A stretch of 6,711 nt of DNA from the NCBI GenBank assembly GCA_028714995.1, contig JAQTLI010000159.1:1-6711 (forward strand), read 5' to 3'. Source of the DNA: Methylobacter sp. Lineage in GTDB: Bacteria > Pseudomonadota > Gammaproteobacteria > Methylococcales > Methylomonadaceae. A program made the position numbers and the translations under genes. Shown here one piece after another: positions 1-5,233 of the stretch (its first letter is position 1; each line of letters starts with the position of its first letter). The notes beneath the pieces were generated by a model. The model was not told the DNA's origin. It saw only the letters and a list, made by a program, of their open reading frames with translations, and did no database searches.

Positions 1-503
1 GCATTGACGAGGAAACCGGTGGAAAAATCATAGAGCAATTCCAGCTCGAACAAACCGGCATGGCCCAAACCATCTTCGGAATATTTCCGAATGTTATCGC
101 CGAAGAGAATCAGGATATGTCGTACTTGTTCCTGGATCTTTGCTTCGATGTGCTTTGCGTCTATCAAAAAGCATTCGGCCCCCTGCCCTCTCAAAATGAC
201 ATGGATTATGGATGGTTGGAAAAACAGGCAGTGCTATTGGATGCTGAATTGCAGTCGTTAATTATAGAGCGTCATATGGATAACAAAATAAGATCGAAAC
301 TTCAAGACCGGTTTGTGAGCAGGGTAATCAAAGACAGTCAGCAAATGGGACTGGTCAATTTTATGAATGCGGCGATTGATGATTTTGCTTCCGAAAGCCC
401 AAGCAGGGTTCCTGCAATTAAGACCACTCAAACCATGATCTTTATCGTGGTCCGGCTATTCAGCAACCTTTATAGTTATACCAACAAAAACAACATGATA
501 TAG
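1..503 (+). CDS. Unrecognised protein, C-terminal part (5' end outside window)
   Basis: An open frame runs from the window edge (first full codon at 3) to TAG at 501-503, giving 166 visible residues. The first in-window ATG is at 60, but the 19 codons before it are open and read like protein (IDEETGGKIIEQ), and no ribosome binding site precedes it. The real start is therefore probably upstream of the window. The product looks soluble and mainly helical, with acidic and hydrophobic stretches, for example around MSYLFLDLCFDVLCVY near residues 39-54 of the visible part. No signal peptide, catalytic motif or DNA-binding motif was recognised. The stop codon lies inside the first copy of the 20-mer palindromic element (501-520), so this gene ends exactly where the partition-site field begins. 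Function unknown. Confidence 0.6.
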   Translation, partial: IDEETGGKIIEQFQLEQTGMAQTIFGIFPNVIAEENQDMSYLFLDLCFDVLCVYQKAFGPLPSQNDMDYGWLEKQAVLLDAELQSLIIERHMDNKIRSKLQDRFVSRVIKDSQQMGLVNFMNAAIDDFASESPSRVPAIKTTQTMIFIVVRLFSNLYSYTNKNNMI

Positions 504-525
504 TATGATATGATTTCATATCATA
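501..525. promoter_or_regulatory. Partition-type palindromic site 1
   Basis: The site contains TATGATATGA (504-513), a TT spacer, and TCATATCATA (516-525), a perfect 10-bp inverted repeat. The 20-mer TAGTATGATATGATTTCATA at 501-520 recurs identically at 710-729 and 921-940. Because it is palindromic and repeated around parA, it is probably a binding site for the small partner protein encoded at 1610-1906. That assignment is inference. Confidence 0.6.
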
Positions 526-697
526 TACATTCAGGTCGATACTTGCCCAAATTATTCAACAACAAGCCACGGAACAGTTTGATACTATCAATTATTACAA
601 TAAAATTGGTTCTATCCATGAAAGATACCCATCAGTCAGTTCCATGCTAAAGAAAGCACTGATTATTGAGCAAGGGCGTGACATTCCTGTAATGTGA
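509..697 (+). pseudogene. Gene tail remnant without a start codon
   Basis: The frame is open from 509 (after TGA at 506-508) to TGA at 695-697. From about 539 it reads as protein-like sequence (ILAQIIQQQATEQFDTINYY, then ERYPSVSSMLKKALIIEQG, ending GRDIPVM). There is no ATG near its beginning. The only internal in-frame ATG (SSMLKK) would give a peptide of under 20 residues. This is best read as the 3' end of a gene whose front was lost when the palindromic site 1 segment became adjacent to it. The last bases (from 676) are copied again at 883, in a different frame context, as part of the tandem duplication. The family was not recognised. The alternative is a chance open frame. Confidence 0.35.
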
Positions 698-708
698 ACG
701 CAATTAAA

Positions 709-733
709 ATAGTATGATATGATTTCATACTAT
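709..733. promoter_or_regulatory. Partition-type palindromic site 2
   Basis: Arms ATAGTATGA (709-717) and TCATACTAT (725-733) form a perfect 9-bp inverted repeat around a 7-base centre. The identical 20-mer shared with sites 1 and 3 lies at 710-729. The site sits 20 bases upstream of the ATG of the truncated parA copy, where it would overlap any promoter. TATGAT at 713-718 could serve as a -10. Confidence 0.6.
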
Positions 734-753
734 GCAATATGAGATAGCATAAT

Positions 754-888
754 ATGATTGCTCTGATAGGCGGGGAAAAAGGCGGCACCGGAAGAACGGC
801 GATATTACTGAATTTGGCGGCTATGCGAGTTGTGGCCGGGTGCGATACTTTACTGATTGATACCGATACTCAAGACAAGGCGGCGTGA
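754..888 (+). pseudogene. Truncated duplicate of the parA 5' end (44 codons)
   Basis: ATG at 754 opens a frame that matches ParA of this window at 30 of its first 40 residues and stops at TGA 886-888 just after the DTDTQ motif. The deviant Walker A reads KGGTGR, so the invariant catalytic lysine of the GKT motif is replaced by arginine at residue 14. The proline of DTDPQ is also lost. Everything beyond the second motif is absent, including Walker B, so it cannot be an ATPase. It arose by the tandem duplication at 676-1089 and has since drifted. It retains its own palindromic leader, so a short peptide could still be made, but there is no sign that it is functional. Confidence 0.8.
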
Positions 889-920
889 CATTCCTGCAAA
901 TGAACGCTATTAAAATAACA

Positions 921-945
921 TAGTATGATATGATTTCATACCATA
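921..945. promoter_or_regulatory. Partition-type palindromic site 3 in the parA leader
   Basis: This is the third exact copy of the 20-mer (921-940), followed by CCATA, so the right arm matches the palindrome at 9 of 10 positions. It lies 25-50 bases upstream of the parA ATG and is well placed to repress the par promoter. The -10 candidates are TATGAT at 924-929 or the later ATATAAC stretch near 948-954. No convincing -35 could be assigned. Confidence 0.6.
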
Positions 946-969
946 CGATATAACATGAGATGACATAAT

Positions 970-1617
970 ATGATTGTTCTGATAGGCGGGGAAAAAGGCG
1001 GCACTGGAAAAACAACGATATCGACTAATTTGGCGGCTATGCGAGCTTTGGCCGGGCGTGATGTTTTACTGATTGATACCGACCCTCAAGGCAGCGCTAA
1101 CTATTGGGTACAAAGTCGTGATGATGAGAACATTACTCCAAGGGTGGCCTGCGTTCAAAAATTTGGAAAGGGTTTACCAAAAGAGGTTCAAGACCTGGCT
1201 AAACGGTATCAAGACATCATCATCGATGCAGGGGGCCGAGATTCGGTTGAGCTTAGAGCGGCTTTAGTCGTCGCCGAAAAAGTGTTTATCCCGATACAGC
1301 CCAGCCAGTTCGACATTTGGACATTGAACCAGATGGACGAGTTAGTTGAAACCTCCAAAGCCTTCAATCCAGACTTGCAAGCAAAGGTAATAATCAGTCG
1401 TTCATCAACCAATCCTTCTGTTCATGAATCAGAAGACACAGGTAAATTGTTGTCTGACTTTCTTAACCTTGATCTTGCCAGCGTGACAATTCGCGACCGC
1501 ATTGCTTACCGGAAAGCAGCAAAAGATGGCCTGGCCGTTACTGAACTAAAACCAAAAGACCAAAAAGCGGTTGATGAAATGGAATCACTGTATAAAGAGG
1601 TATTCGACGATGAGTGA
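970..1617 (+). CDS. parA: ParA/ParF-like partition ATPase
   Basis: This is a Walker-type ATPase that segregates plasmid copies over the nucleoid with a centromere-binding partner. The 215 residues show the deviant Walker A GGEKGGTGKTT at 6-16 (signature K9, catalytic K14), the switch motif DTDPQGS at 36-42 and Walker B YQDIIIDAGG at 80-89 with D86. There is no N-terminal helix-turn-helix extension and the length is near 210, which places it with the short type Ib group (ParF, Soj-like small ParA) and not with P1-type ParA. The ATG at 970 is supported by the motif lying right at the N-terminus and by the same start in the duplicated copy at 754. The Shine-Dalgarno is weak (GAGATG around 957-962). 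The 3' end overlaps the next gene by 8 bases, so the two are probably translationally coupled. The gene lies directly behind the third palindromic site, which implies autoregulation by the partner (inference). Confidence 0.93.
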   Translation: MIVLIGGEKGGTGKTTISTNLAAMRALAGRDVLLIDTDPQGSANYWVQSRDDENITPRVACVQKFGKGLPKEVQDLAKRYQDIIIDAGGRDSVELRAALVVAEKVFIPIQPSQFDIWTLNQMDELVETSKAFNPDLQAKVIISRSSTNPSVHESEDTGKLLSDFLNLDLASVTIRDRIAYRKAAKDGLAVTELKPKDQKAVDEMESLYKEVFDDE

Positions 1618-1906
1618 ATTAAAAAGCAGGCCACCGGTTAAATCGAAGCTGGATTTGGATGCCTTTATTGCTGGCGCCGAAGAAAAGGTGACGGCAAAAT
1701 CCACACAGAAACGCAAAGAAGTATATCCGTGGGAACAGCCGGGCGTTCGCGAAGATGTGACCAAAGTTTATAACCTTAGACTCTCAGAACCTTATCGATT
1801 GAAACTGAATTACATTGGTAAAAATACGCCAGGTAGCATGCAAAAATTCTGTTTGGATGTTCTGCAGGATGCAATAGACGCGAAAATTAAAGAGCTAATA
1901 AAATAA
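1610..1906 (+). CDS. Putative ParG-like ribbon-helix-helix centromere-binding protein
   Basis: This small basic protein of 98 residues would bind the plasmid centromere, recruit ParA and repress the par operon. The start is ATG 1610, overlapping the parA stop as ATGAGTGA. AGAGG around 1595-1600 gives an acceptable ribosome binding site. An in-frame ATG at 1571 would add 13 residues that read from within parA and is less likely. Residues 1-36 are a charged, probably flexible tail with KRK at 34-36. Residues 39-50 carry YPWEQPGVREDV. A beta strand TKVYNLRL at 51-58 is followed by two helices (about 60-71 and 74-96), which matches the ribbon-helix-helix layout of ParG-type partners. The position immediately after a short parA supports the assignment. 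The palindromic sites on both sides are the likely DNA targets. The fold is inferred from pattern and context. Confidence 0.8.
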   Translation: MSELKSRPPVKSKLDLDAFIAGAEEKVTAKSTQKRKEVYPWEQPGVREDVTKVYNLRLSEPYRLKLNYIGKNTPGSMQKFCLDVLQDAIDAKIKELIK

Positions 1907-1927
1907 TATGGCATGATATCATACTAT
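1907..1927. promoter_or_regulatory. Partition-type palindromic site 4 (variant)
   Basis: Directly after the stop codon of the 98-aa gene, ATGATATCAT (1913-1922) is a perfect 10-bp palindrome followed by ACTAT, as in site 2. It shares the ATGATAT core of the upstream sites but not the full 20-mer. It could serve the partition complex or the promoter of the next, broken gene. Confidence 0.45.
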
Positions 1928-1949
1928 TTTTAATGCAAGGGTAGATATC

Positions 1950-1964
1950 TCGGCCTTCAGCCGA
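1950..1964 (+). other. Small GC hairpin between the par operon and the next gene
   Basis: TCGGC (1950-1954), loop CTTCA, GCCGA (1960-1964) form a 5-bp stem in an AT-rich spacer. The following bases (TAATAAAC) are not a T run, so it is at best a weak terminator or leader structure. Confidence 0.25.
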
Positions 1965-1996
1965 TAATAAACTGGGTTGGTATATGGGAGATAGTA

Positions 1997-2446
1997 ATGT
2001 TAAGACTGTTGTTGCAGCTACTTATGGTAGCTTGTTGCCAATTGCCGCTCGTCGGCCATGCGGTGACTTCCCGTCAGCTTGATGAAGAAATTAACGCAGT
2101 CGCAAGGTTGTAGAATCATCTACTGTGGACGCAGCAGCGGAGGATCAAATCCGGGTATTAAAGGAAGCGATTACGAAAGGTGAATCGGCAAGTAAACAAC
2201 TTAAAGAAGAAATTCAAAGTTTCGAAAAGATTCAAACGGTCCTAACAAGTGGATTAATTGGAGCGGTGGTCACTGCTATAGTCAGCGCTGCTGAGCGCCT
2301 TTACGAACTTCAGGAGATCACGCGCGGACAAAGATTTTAGGCGGCTAGAAGTAATAGAGAAAGCGCACCAATTGCAGTCTACAGGAATTAAGGTGCCCGC
2401 CGACATCCTTAATAACTACGAGGATCAATCTGGAACGCTATCATAG
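1997..2446 (+). pseudogene. Frame-disrupted exported or membrane coiled-coil protein
   Basis: Three open segments in succession look like one gene. Segment 1 (1997-2113) starts with ATG behind a good ribosome binding site (GGGAG at 1986-1990). It encodes a signal-like hydrophobic stretch ending VGHA, then TSRQLDEEINAV, and stops at TAG 2111-2113. Segment 2 is open from 2095 in another frame and encodes a charged coiled-coil region (IRVLKEAITKGES, KQLKEEIQSFEKI) and the hydrophobic GLIGAVVTAIV. It runs on to a TAG at 2338-2340 after non-membrane-like residues. Segment 3, back in the first frame from 2282 to TAG 2444-2446, continues naturally as SALLSAFTNFRRSRADKDF and then RRLEVIEKAHQL. One base lost near 2095-2113 and one gained near 2279-2285 would rejoin about 149 residues: signal segment, coiled coil, hydrophobic segment, basic tail. 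A shorter protein starting at GTG 2125 is possible but would miss both ends. Sequencing errors could also explain the shifts. Family unrecognised. Confidence 0.6.
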
Positions 2447-2506
2447 ATACGGTTTTAACAGGCAGATTATAGCCGTATTAACCTGCGAGAAGGTTTTAAC
2501 TCATGA

Positions 2507-2545
2507 ATATGATAATGAATAATATCATATCATTCCATATCATAC
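2507..2545. promoter_or_regulatory. Partition-type site cluster 5 (variants)
   Basis: ATATGAT at 2507-2513 is mirrored by ATCATAT at 2524-2530, and a further CATATCATAC follows at 2536-2545. These are the same half-sites as in the upstream palindromes, in looser arrangement. It is the most downstream member of the site field that brackets the par operon. Together with the downstream copy at 1907-1927, it suggests that the field extends well beyond promoter control. Confidence 0.45.
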
Positions 2546-2617
2546 TTTATTGCTTCCCGTCCCATCTCTCGACGCCATTTATGACCCAATCCTGAAGCAG
2601 ATAAAGCCTGGCTTTAG

Positions 2618-2794
2618 ATGTTGTCAGGCACTATCAATGTGTCGTCATTAGACTTGAAACCGCCAGTGACCAGAAAAATATTCTTACTGCAGCAGGGCAG
2701 GGCATCCATTACTGACGTAGCATTGTGGTCAGCTGTTGATCATTCGGCTTACCTGTATATGCTTGAACGCTTTGCTGATTTTCAACTTACTTAA
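2618..2794 (+). CDS. Doubtful small ORF, 58 residues
   Basis: ATG 2618 to TAA 2792-2794 encodes 58 residues starting MLSGTINVSSLDLKPPV and ending YLYMLERFADFQLT. The composition is protein-like, but there is no ribosome binding site before the ATG, no recognised motif and no neighbour that suggests a role. The minus strand over the same bases carries an equally protein-like open stretch, so at most one is likely to be genuine. It is listed because it is the only complete ORF of any size in this spacer. Confidence 0.25.
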   Translation: MLSGTINVSSLDLKPPVTRKIFLLQQGRASITDVALWSAVDHSAYLYMLERFADFQLT

Positions 2795-2879
2795 GAAACG
2801 TTATTTAAAGGGCTTTTTCATTTAACCTGAGACTGATGATACATTTACCGCCTTTTGCTTTACTACAAGGCTTGGCTTC

Positions 2880-3752
2880 ATGCAAAAGTACCTTTTAACA
2901 ATTAGTCTTTGTGTTAGTTCCATTATTGTTCAAGCACACCCCGGCGGGACTAATACTGCGGGCTGTCATACCAACAAAAAGACGGGCGACTATCATTGCC
3001 ACCAACCGAAAAAGCAGGCTGTCTCGCTATCCGAAAGCAAGACAACTGAAACCGATCCGCTTTATCGACAACCCGCGCTTACCCGTGCAGACAGTTTACT
3101 TAAATTAGATTATGAAGGCTTTACGATCTGGCTGGATTGCAACAAAAGGGGAGCAGTGAAATTTCGTTATAACGCCCAGCATGACACTGGCAGCGCCAAG
3201 CGCTACGACAAGTTCATTCTCGACCCGAATGTTCCGGCTGAATGCCAGCAAACTACCTCAAAAGCTTATAGCCATGATTACGACCGTGGACACCTGGTGC
3301 CTGCCAATCATCTCGATGCTTCTGCATCGGCCATTAAGGCAACCAACACCATGACCAACATTTTGCCTCAGTCCGCGAATATGAACAGGGGCGCATGGTT
3401 GCTGACCGAAGAGATCATCGAATGTTACCGCGATATCGACGAACTGCTGGTAATCGGCGGAGTGATCTGGGGAAATAATTCGAGTGATGATTACTTCGTT
3501 CAAAGCCATGGAGTGAAAACGCCAGCCGCTTTTTGGAAAATAATCATTCGTGGTACCGGTCAGGATGAAAGAGCCATAGCTTGGATCGTGCCGAACTCGC
3601 AGGATGCTACAAAGAAAAACCTGGATCGATATCTGGTGAGTGTTGATGAGATTGAGCGGGTGACAGGCGAAAAAATACCCGTAGCTGACTACACAAAACA
3701 CAATAAACCATCCCAATCTTGGCTTATTCCACGAGGATGCAATAAAGGCTAA
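2880..3752 (+). CDS. Secreted DNA/RNA non-specific endonuclease with N-terminal Cys/His module
   Basis: This is a sugar-non-specific nuclease of the Serratia NucA/NucM type (beta-beta-alpha metal fold), which would cut DNA and RNA outside the cytoplasm. Of 290 residues, 1-19 form a signal peptide with likely cleavage at VQA/HP. Residues 20-41 (HPGGTNTAGCHTNKKTGDYH and CH) are a compact Cys/His-rich module of the YHYH type, often attached to secreted nucleases. The nuclease domain spans roughly 75-250. It has the active-site motif DRGH at 135-138 (general base H138), NILPQ at 160-164 and NRGAW at 169-173, whose N169 corresponds to the magnesium ligand. E177 matches the conserved glutamate. The key residues are all present, so the enzyme looks active. 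The start is supported by AAGG at 2867-2870 and by the signal peptide. It is a single gene with its own leader, between the par region and kfrA, and is probably plasmid cargo (nutrient scavenging, biofilm DNA or defence against incoming DNA). The role is inference. Confidence 0.93.
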   Translation: MQKYLLTISLCVSSIIVQAHPGGTNTAGCHTNKKTGDYHCHQPKKQAVSLSESKTTETDPLYRQPALTRADSLLKLDYEGFTIWLDCNKRGAVKFRYNAQHDTGSAKRYDKFILDPNVPAECQQTTSKAYSHDYDRGHLVPANHLDASASAIKATNTMTNILPQSANMNRGAWLLTEEIIECYRDIDELLVIGGVIWGNNSSDDYFVQSHGVKTPAAFWKIIIRGTGQDERAIAWIVPNSQDATKKNLDRYLVSVDEIERVTGEKIPVADYTKHNKPSQSWLIPRGCNKG

Positions 3753-3761
3753 GCCTTTATT
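3741..3761 (+). terminator. Terminator-like inverted repeat at the end of the nuclease gene
   Basis: AATAAAGGCT (3741-3750) and AGCCTTTATT (3752-3761) are perfect 10-bp arms around one base, overlapping the stop codon at 3750-3752. The symmetric A and T flanks would work in either direction, but the T tract is short and the loop very tight, so strength is doubtful. Confidence 0.4.
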
Positions 3762-3763
3762 AT

Positions 3764-3797
3764 GTAATTACGATAATTACATAATTATCGTAATTAC
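3764..3797. promoter_or_regulatory. 34-bp perfect palindrome, candidate KfrA operator
   Basis: GTAATTACGATAATTA (3764-3779), CA, and TAATTATCGTAATTAC (3782-3797) are perfect 16-bp inverted arms. The right arm ends directly before the putative -35 of the kfrA-like gene. KfrA proteins are known to bind and repress their own promoters, so this is the natural candidate operator. Within each arm TAATTA also recurs, which would suit a multimeric coiled-coil protein. The binding assignment is inference. Confidence 0.7.
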
Positions 3798-3799
3798 GC

Positions 3800-3827
3800 T
3801 TTTAAAGCTGTAATTTTCTATTATAAT
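3800..3827 (+). promoter_or_regulatory. Promoter of the kfrA-like gene
   Basis: A perfect -10 TATAAT lies at 3822-3827. A loose -35 TTTTAA at 3800-3805 sits 16 bases upstream. The 34-bp palindrome ends at 3797, so its occupant would block the polymerase. Confidence 0.6.
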
Positions 3828-3859
3828 ATATGTAACTTAACATTTACAGGACCGTCCAA

Positions 3860-4807
3860 ATGACCCCACAACGTCTGACTGAAGCAGAAGTACACACCGC
3901 TTGCGCTGAGATTGCCGCCCAAGGCGAACGCCCGACCGCGCTAACCCTGCTAGGTAAACTAGGTCGCGGAAGCTTGACCACCATCACCAAGTTTCTGAAC
4001 AGCTGGAACGCTAGTGACGAGGCACAAGCGATAAAAGCTGATGCTTTACCGGCAATTGTTAGGCTTCCGCAGGAACTATCCAAAGATGGCGAAGACTTGC
4101 TAAAGAAGATGTGGAACATAGCCAAGGGTATCGCTGACGAAGATCTGGATATTCAGCGTGAGGCATTGAAGCAGGCCGAACTCGCAAATCAGGCGAAGGT
4201 TGAGGAAGCTTTTAAGTTTTCAGAGGCCCAATCGATGAAAATTGACCGGCTTGAAGATACTTTGGCTGAACTTCAATCGAAACTGGCAGAAGAGCAGAAT
4301 GATCACGCGAAAACCGTTGTCCACTTAAACGAGGCCGAAAAGACCAATGTAGGCCTGACCAAGGATAACGAACAACTCCAGAATGAAATTAGAGACTTGA
4401 AAAGTCGCGTGGCCATGCTGGAGGATTTGAATAAAACGGCCGCCCGGGAGAATTTGGAACTACAGAAAACGCACAACGCCACGTTAAAGCAGAAAGACGC
4501 GGAAATCAGGTCTTTGGACATGCAGATTCACAAGCTGCAGACATCGCTGGATTCGGTTGTTAAATCCAATGACCAGTTGAAGTCGGATATCAAAGATAAG
4601 GCATCCAAGCTGTCAGACCTGACTATTGAATTGGAAAAGCTAGGCGTACGCTATAGTGTGGCAGCAGATGAGCTTAAAACTGTTAAGTCTGATTTGAAAG
4701 TGGCCAGTAAGGCTGCTTCCGATGCCGAGAAACTGGTTGCTAACCTGGAGGGGCAATTGGGGGTTTATAAGTCTCTGGATCATGCAGAAAAAGATAACCA
4801 GGGTTGA
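3860..4807 (+). CDS. kfrA: KfrA-like plasmid DNA-binding coiled-coil protein
   Basis: This protein of 315 residues has the KfrA layout: an N-terminal DNA-binding domain followed by a very long alpha-helical tail. Residues 1-50 show the family signature, with GERPT at 22-26 and GRGSLTTITKFLNSW at 35-49 forming the helix-turn-helix region. The N-terminal domain ends near 90-110. From about 100 to 305 nearly every segment is charged heptad-like sequence (EAQSMKIDRLEDTLAELQSK, DLKSRVAMLEDLNK, KLQTSLDSVVKSNDQLKSD), a continuous coiled coil without prolines. Known KfrA proteins repress themselves and help stable inheritance, in some plasmids by interacting with the partition system and forming filament-like structures. 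The start is supported by AGGA at 3848-3851, eight bases before ATG. The gene is preceded by a strong -10 and the 34-bp palindrome. No frame damage was seen. Confidence 0.88.
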   Translation: MTPQRLTEAEVHTACAEIAAQGERPTALTLLGKLGRGSLTTITKFLNSWNASDEAQAIKADALPAIVRLPQELSKDGEDLLKKMWNIAKGIADEDLDIQREALKQAELANQAKVEEAFKFSEAQSMKIDRLEDTLAELQSKLAEEQNDHAKTVVHLNEAEKTNVGLTKDNEQLQNEIRDLKSRVAMLEDLNKTAARENLELQKTHNATLKQKDAEIRSLDMQIHKLQTSLDSVVKSNDQLKSDIKDKASKLSDLTIELEKLGVRYSVAADELKTVKSDLKVASKAASDAEKLVANLEGQLGVYKSLDHAEKDNQG

Positions 4808-4897
4808 ACTGGCAAATAATGCGATCACGAAGTTAATCTTTCGTTTAGGGTTGCGTGTTAAAGTCTGTAGTTCTTACTTAACGACGAGGTTTACAAC

Positions 4898-5218
4898 ATG
4901 AAAAATCTATTGGGCTTATTTGCGATATTAGCGTTAGTGTCATTCAACCAAGTTTCAGTTGCCGAAGAGCAAACGCCTGCGCCAAAAACAGAAATGAAAA
5001 TGGATCGGTGTACGAGTCATGGTCAAATGGATCAAGCAACATTGAAGGAACATATGAAGCTGGAGCAAGAGCACCAACTGAAGATCCATGATTTATCGAA
5101 TAAGATTCTTTCCGAAACTGATCCTAAGAAACAGCAGGAATTGAAAGACCAGCAATTGAAATTGATGGAAGAGCATCATATGCACAAAATGGAAATGATG
5201 CAAAAATCTAAAATGTAA
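4898..5218 (+). CDS. Small exported Met/His-rich protein
   Basis: A 106-residue protein has a clear signal peptide (residues 1-22, cleavage likely at VSVA/EE) and a ribosome binding site GAGG at 4886-4889 eight bases before ATG. The mature 84 residues are strongly charged and helical, with many Met (33, 35, 44, 53, 90, 95, 98, 100, 101, 106), seven His (41, 52, 59, 64, 93, 94, 96) and a single Cys38. The C-terminus carries the clustered motif EEHHMHKMEMM at 91-101. Such Met/His clusters in periplasmic proteins commonly bind copper or other soft metals, and helical charged chaperones of the CpxP/Spy kind are another possibility. Neither family could be confirmed. It stands alone between kfrA and the origin, with a poor promoter candidate (TTGCGT at 4851-4856). 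It is probably cargo. Confidence 0.75.
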   Translation: MKNLLGLFAILALVSFNQVSVAEEQTPAPKTEMKMDRCTSHGQMDQATLKEHMKLEQEHQLKIHDLSNKILSETDPKKQQELKDQQLKLMEEHHMHKMEMMQKSKM

Positions 5219-5233
5219 TCACCGTAAATTTTT

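Larger units (their letters stand above)
676..1089 (+). repeat. Imperfect tandem duplication of par leader and parA head
   Basis: Unit 1 (676-873) and unit 2 (883-1089) align throughout, starting with the shared GCGTGACATTCCTG at 676-689 and 883-896. They continue through the palindromic 20-mer, the leader and the first 40 codons of parA. The offset is 207 bp at the start and 216 bp at the ATG, because of small indels in the leader. Across the 120 aligned coding bases I count 18 mismatches; 10 of the 13 changed codons alter the amino acid. Unit 2 runs on into the intact parA, and unit 1 diverges after the DTDxQ motif. Confidence 0.85.
2447..2879. other. Gene-poor spacer with degenerate coding traces
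   Basis: About 430 bases contain no convincing gene. They hold the last partition-type sites (2507-2545), one + strand ORF of 58 codons (2618-2794) and an overlapping minus-strand frame that looks coding but is broken by one stop. The final 80 bases form the leader of the endonuclease gene. The only landmark seen there is AAGG at 2867-2870, its ribosome binding site. Confidence 0.5.

Noticed and set aside
821..1015. Minus-strand open frame of 64 codons
   Set aside because: It lies antisense over the truncated parA copy and the parA leader, has no ribosome binding site, and its translation mostly reflects the AT-rich palindromes.
501..1095. Toxin-antitoxin module in the region before parA
   Set aside because: The small frames there are explained as a gene tail and a truncated parA copy. 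No antitoxin-like or toxin-like pair with coupled starts is present.
1571..1609. Upstream ATG extending the 98-aa partition protein by 13 residues
   Set aside because: The extension lies within parA, lacks a ribosome binding site, and the ATG at 1610 gives the usual stop-start overlap of par operons.
3258..3716. Minus-strand open frame of 152 codons inside the nuclease gene
   Set aside because: It is fully antisense to a well-supported gene with intact motifs. The reverse translation has no recognisable features.
3844..4125. Minus-strand open frame over the kfrA 5' end
   Set aside because: It is antisense to the conserved DNA-binding domain and would start inside the gene. It is a shadow of biased codon use.
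4827..4844. Possible terminator hairpin after kfrA (ACGAAG and CTTTCGT)
   Set aside because: Pairing is only five or six bases with a bulge and there is no T run, so it is not supportable as a terminator.
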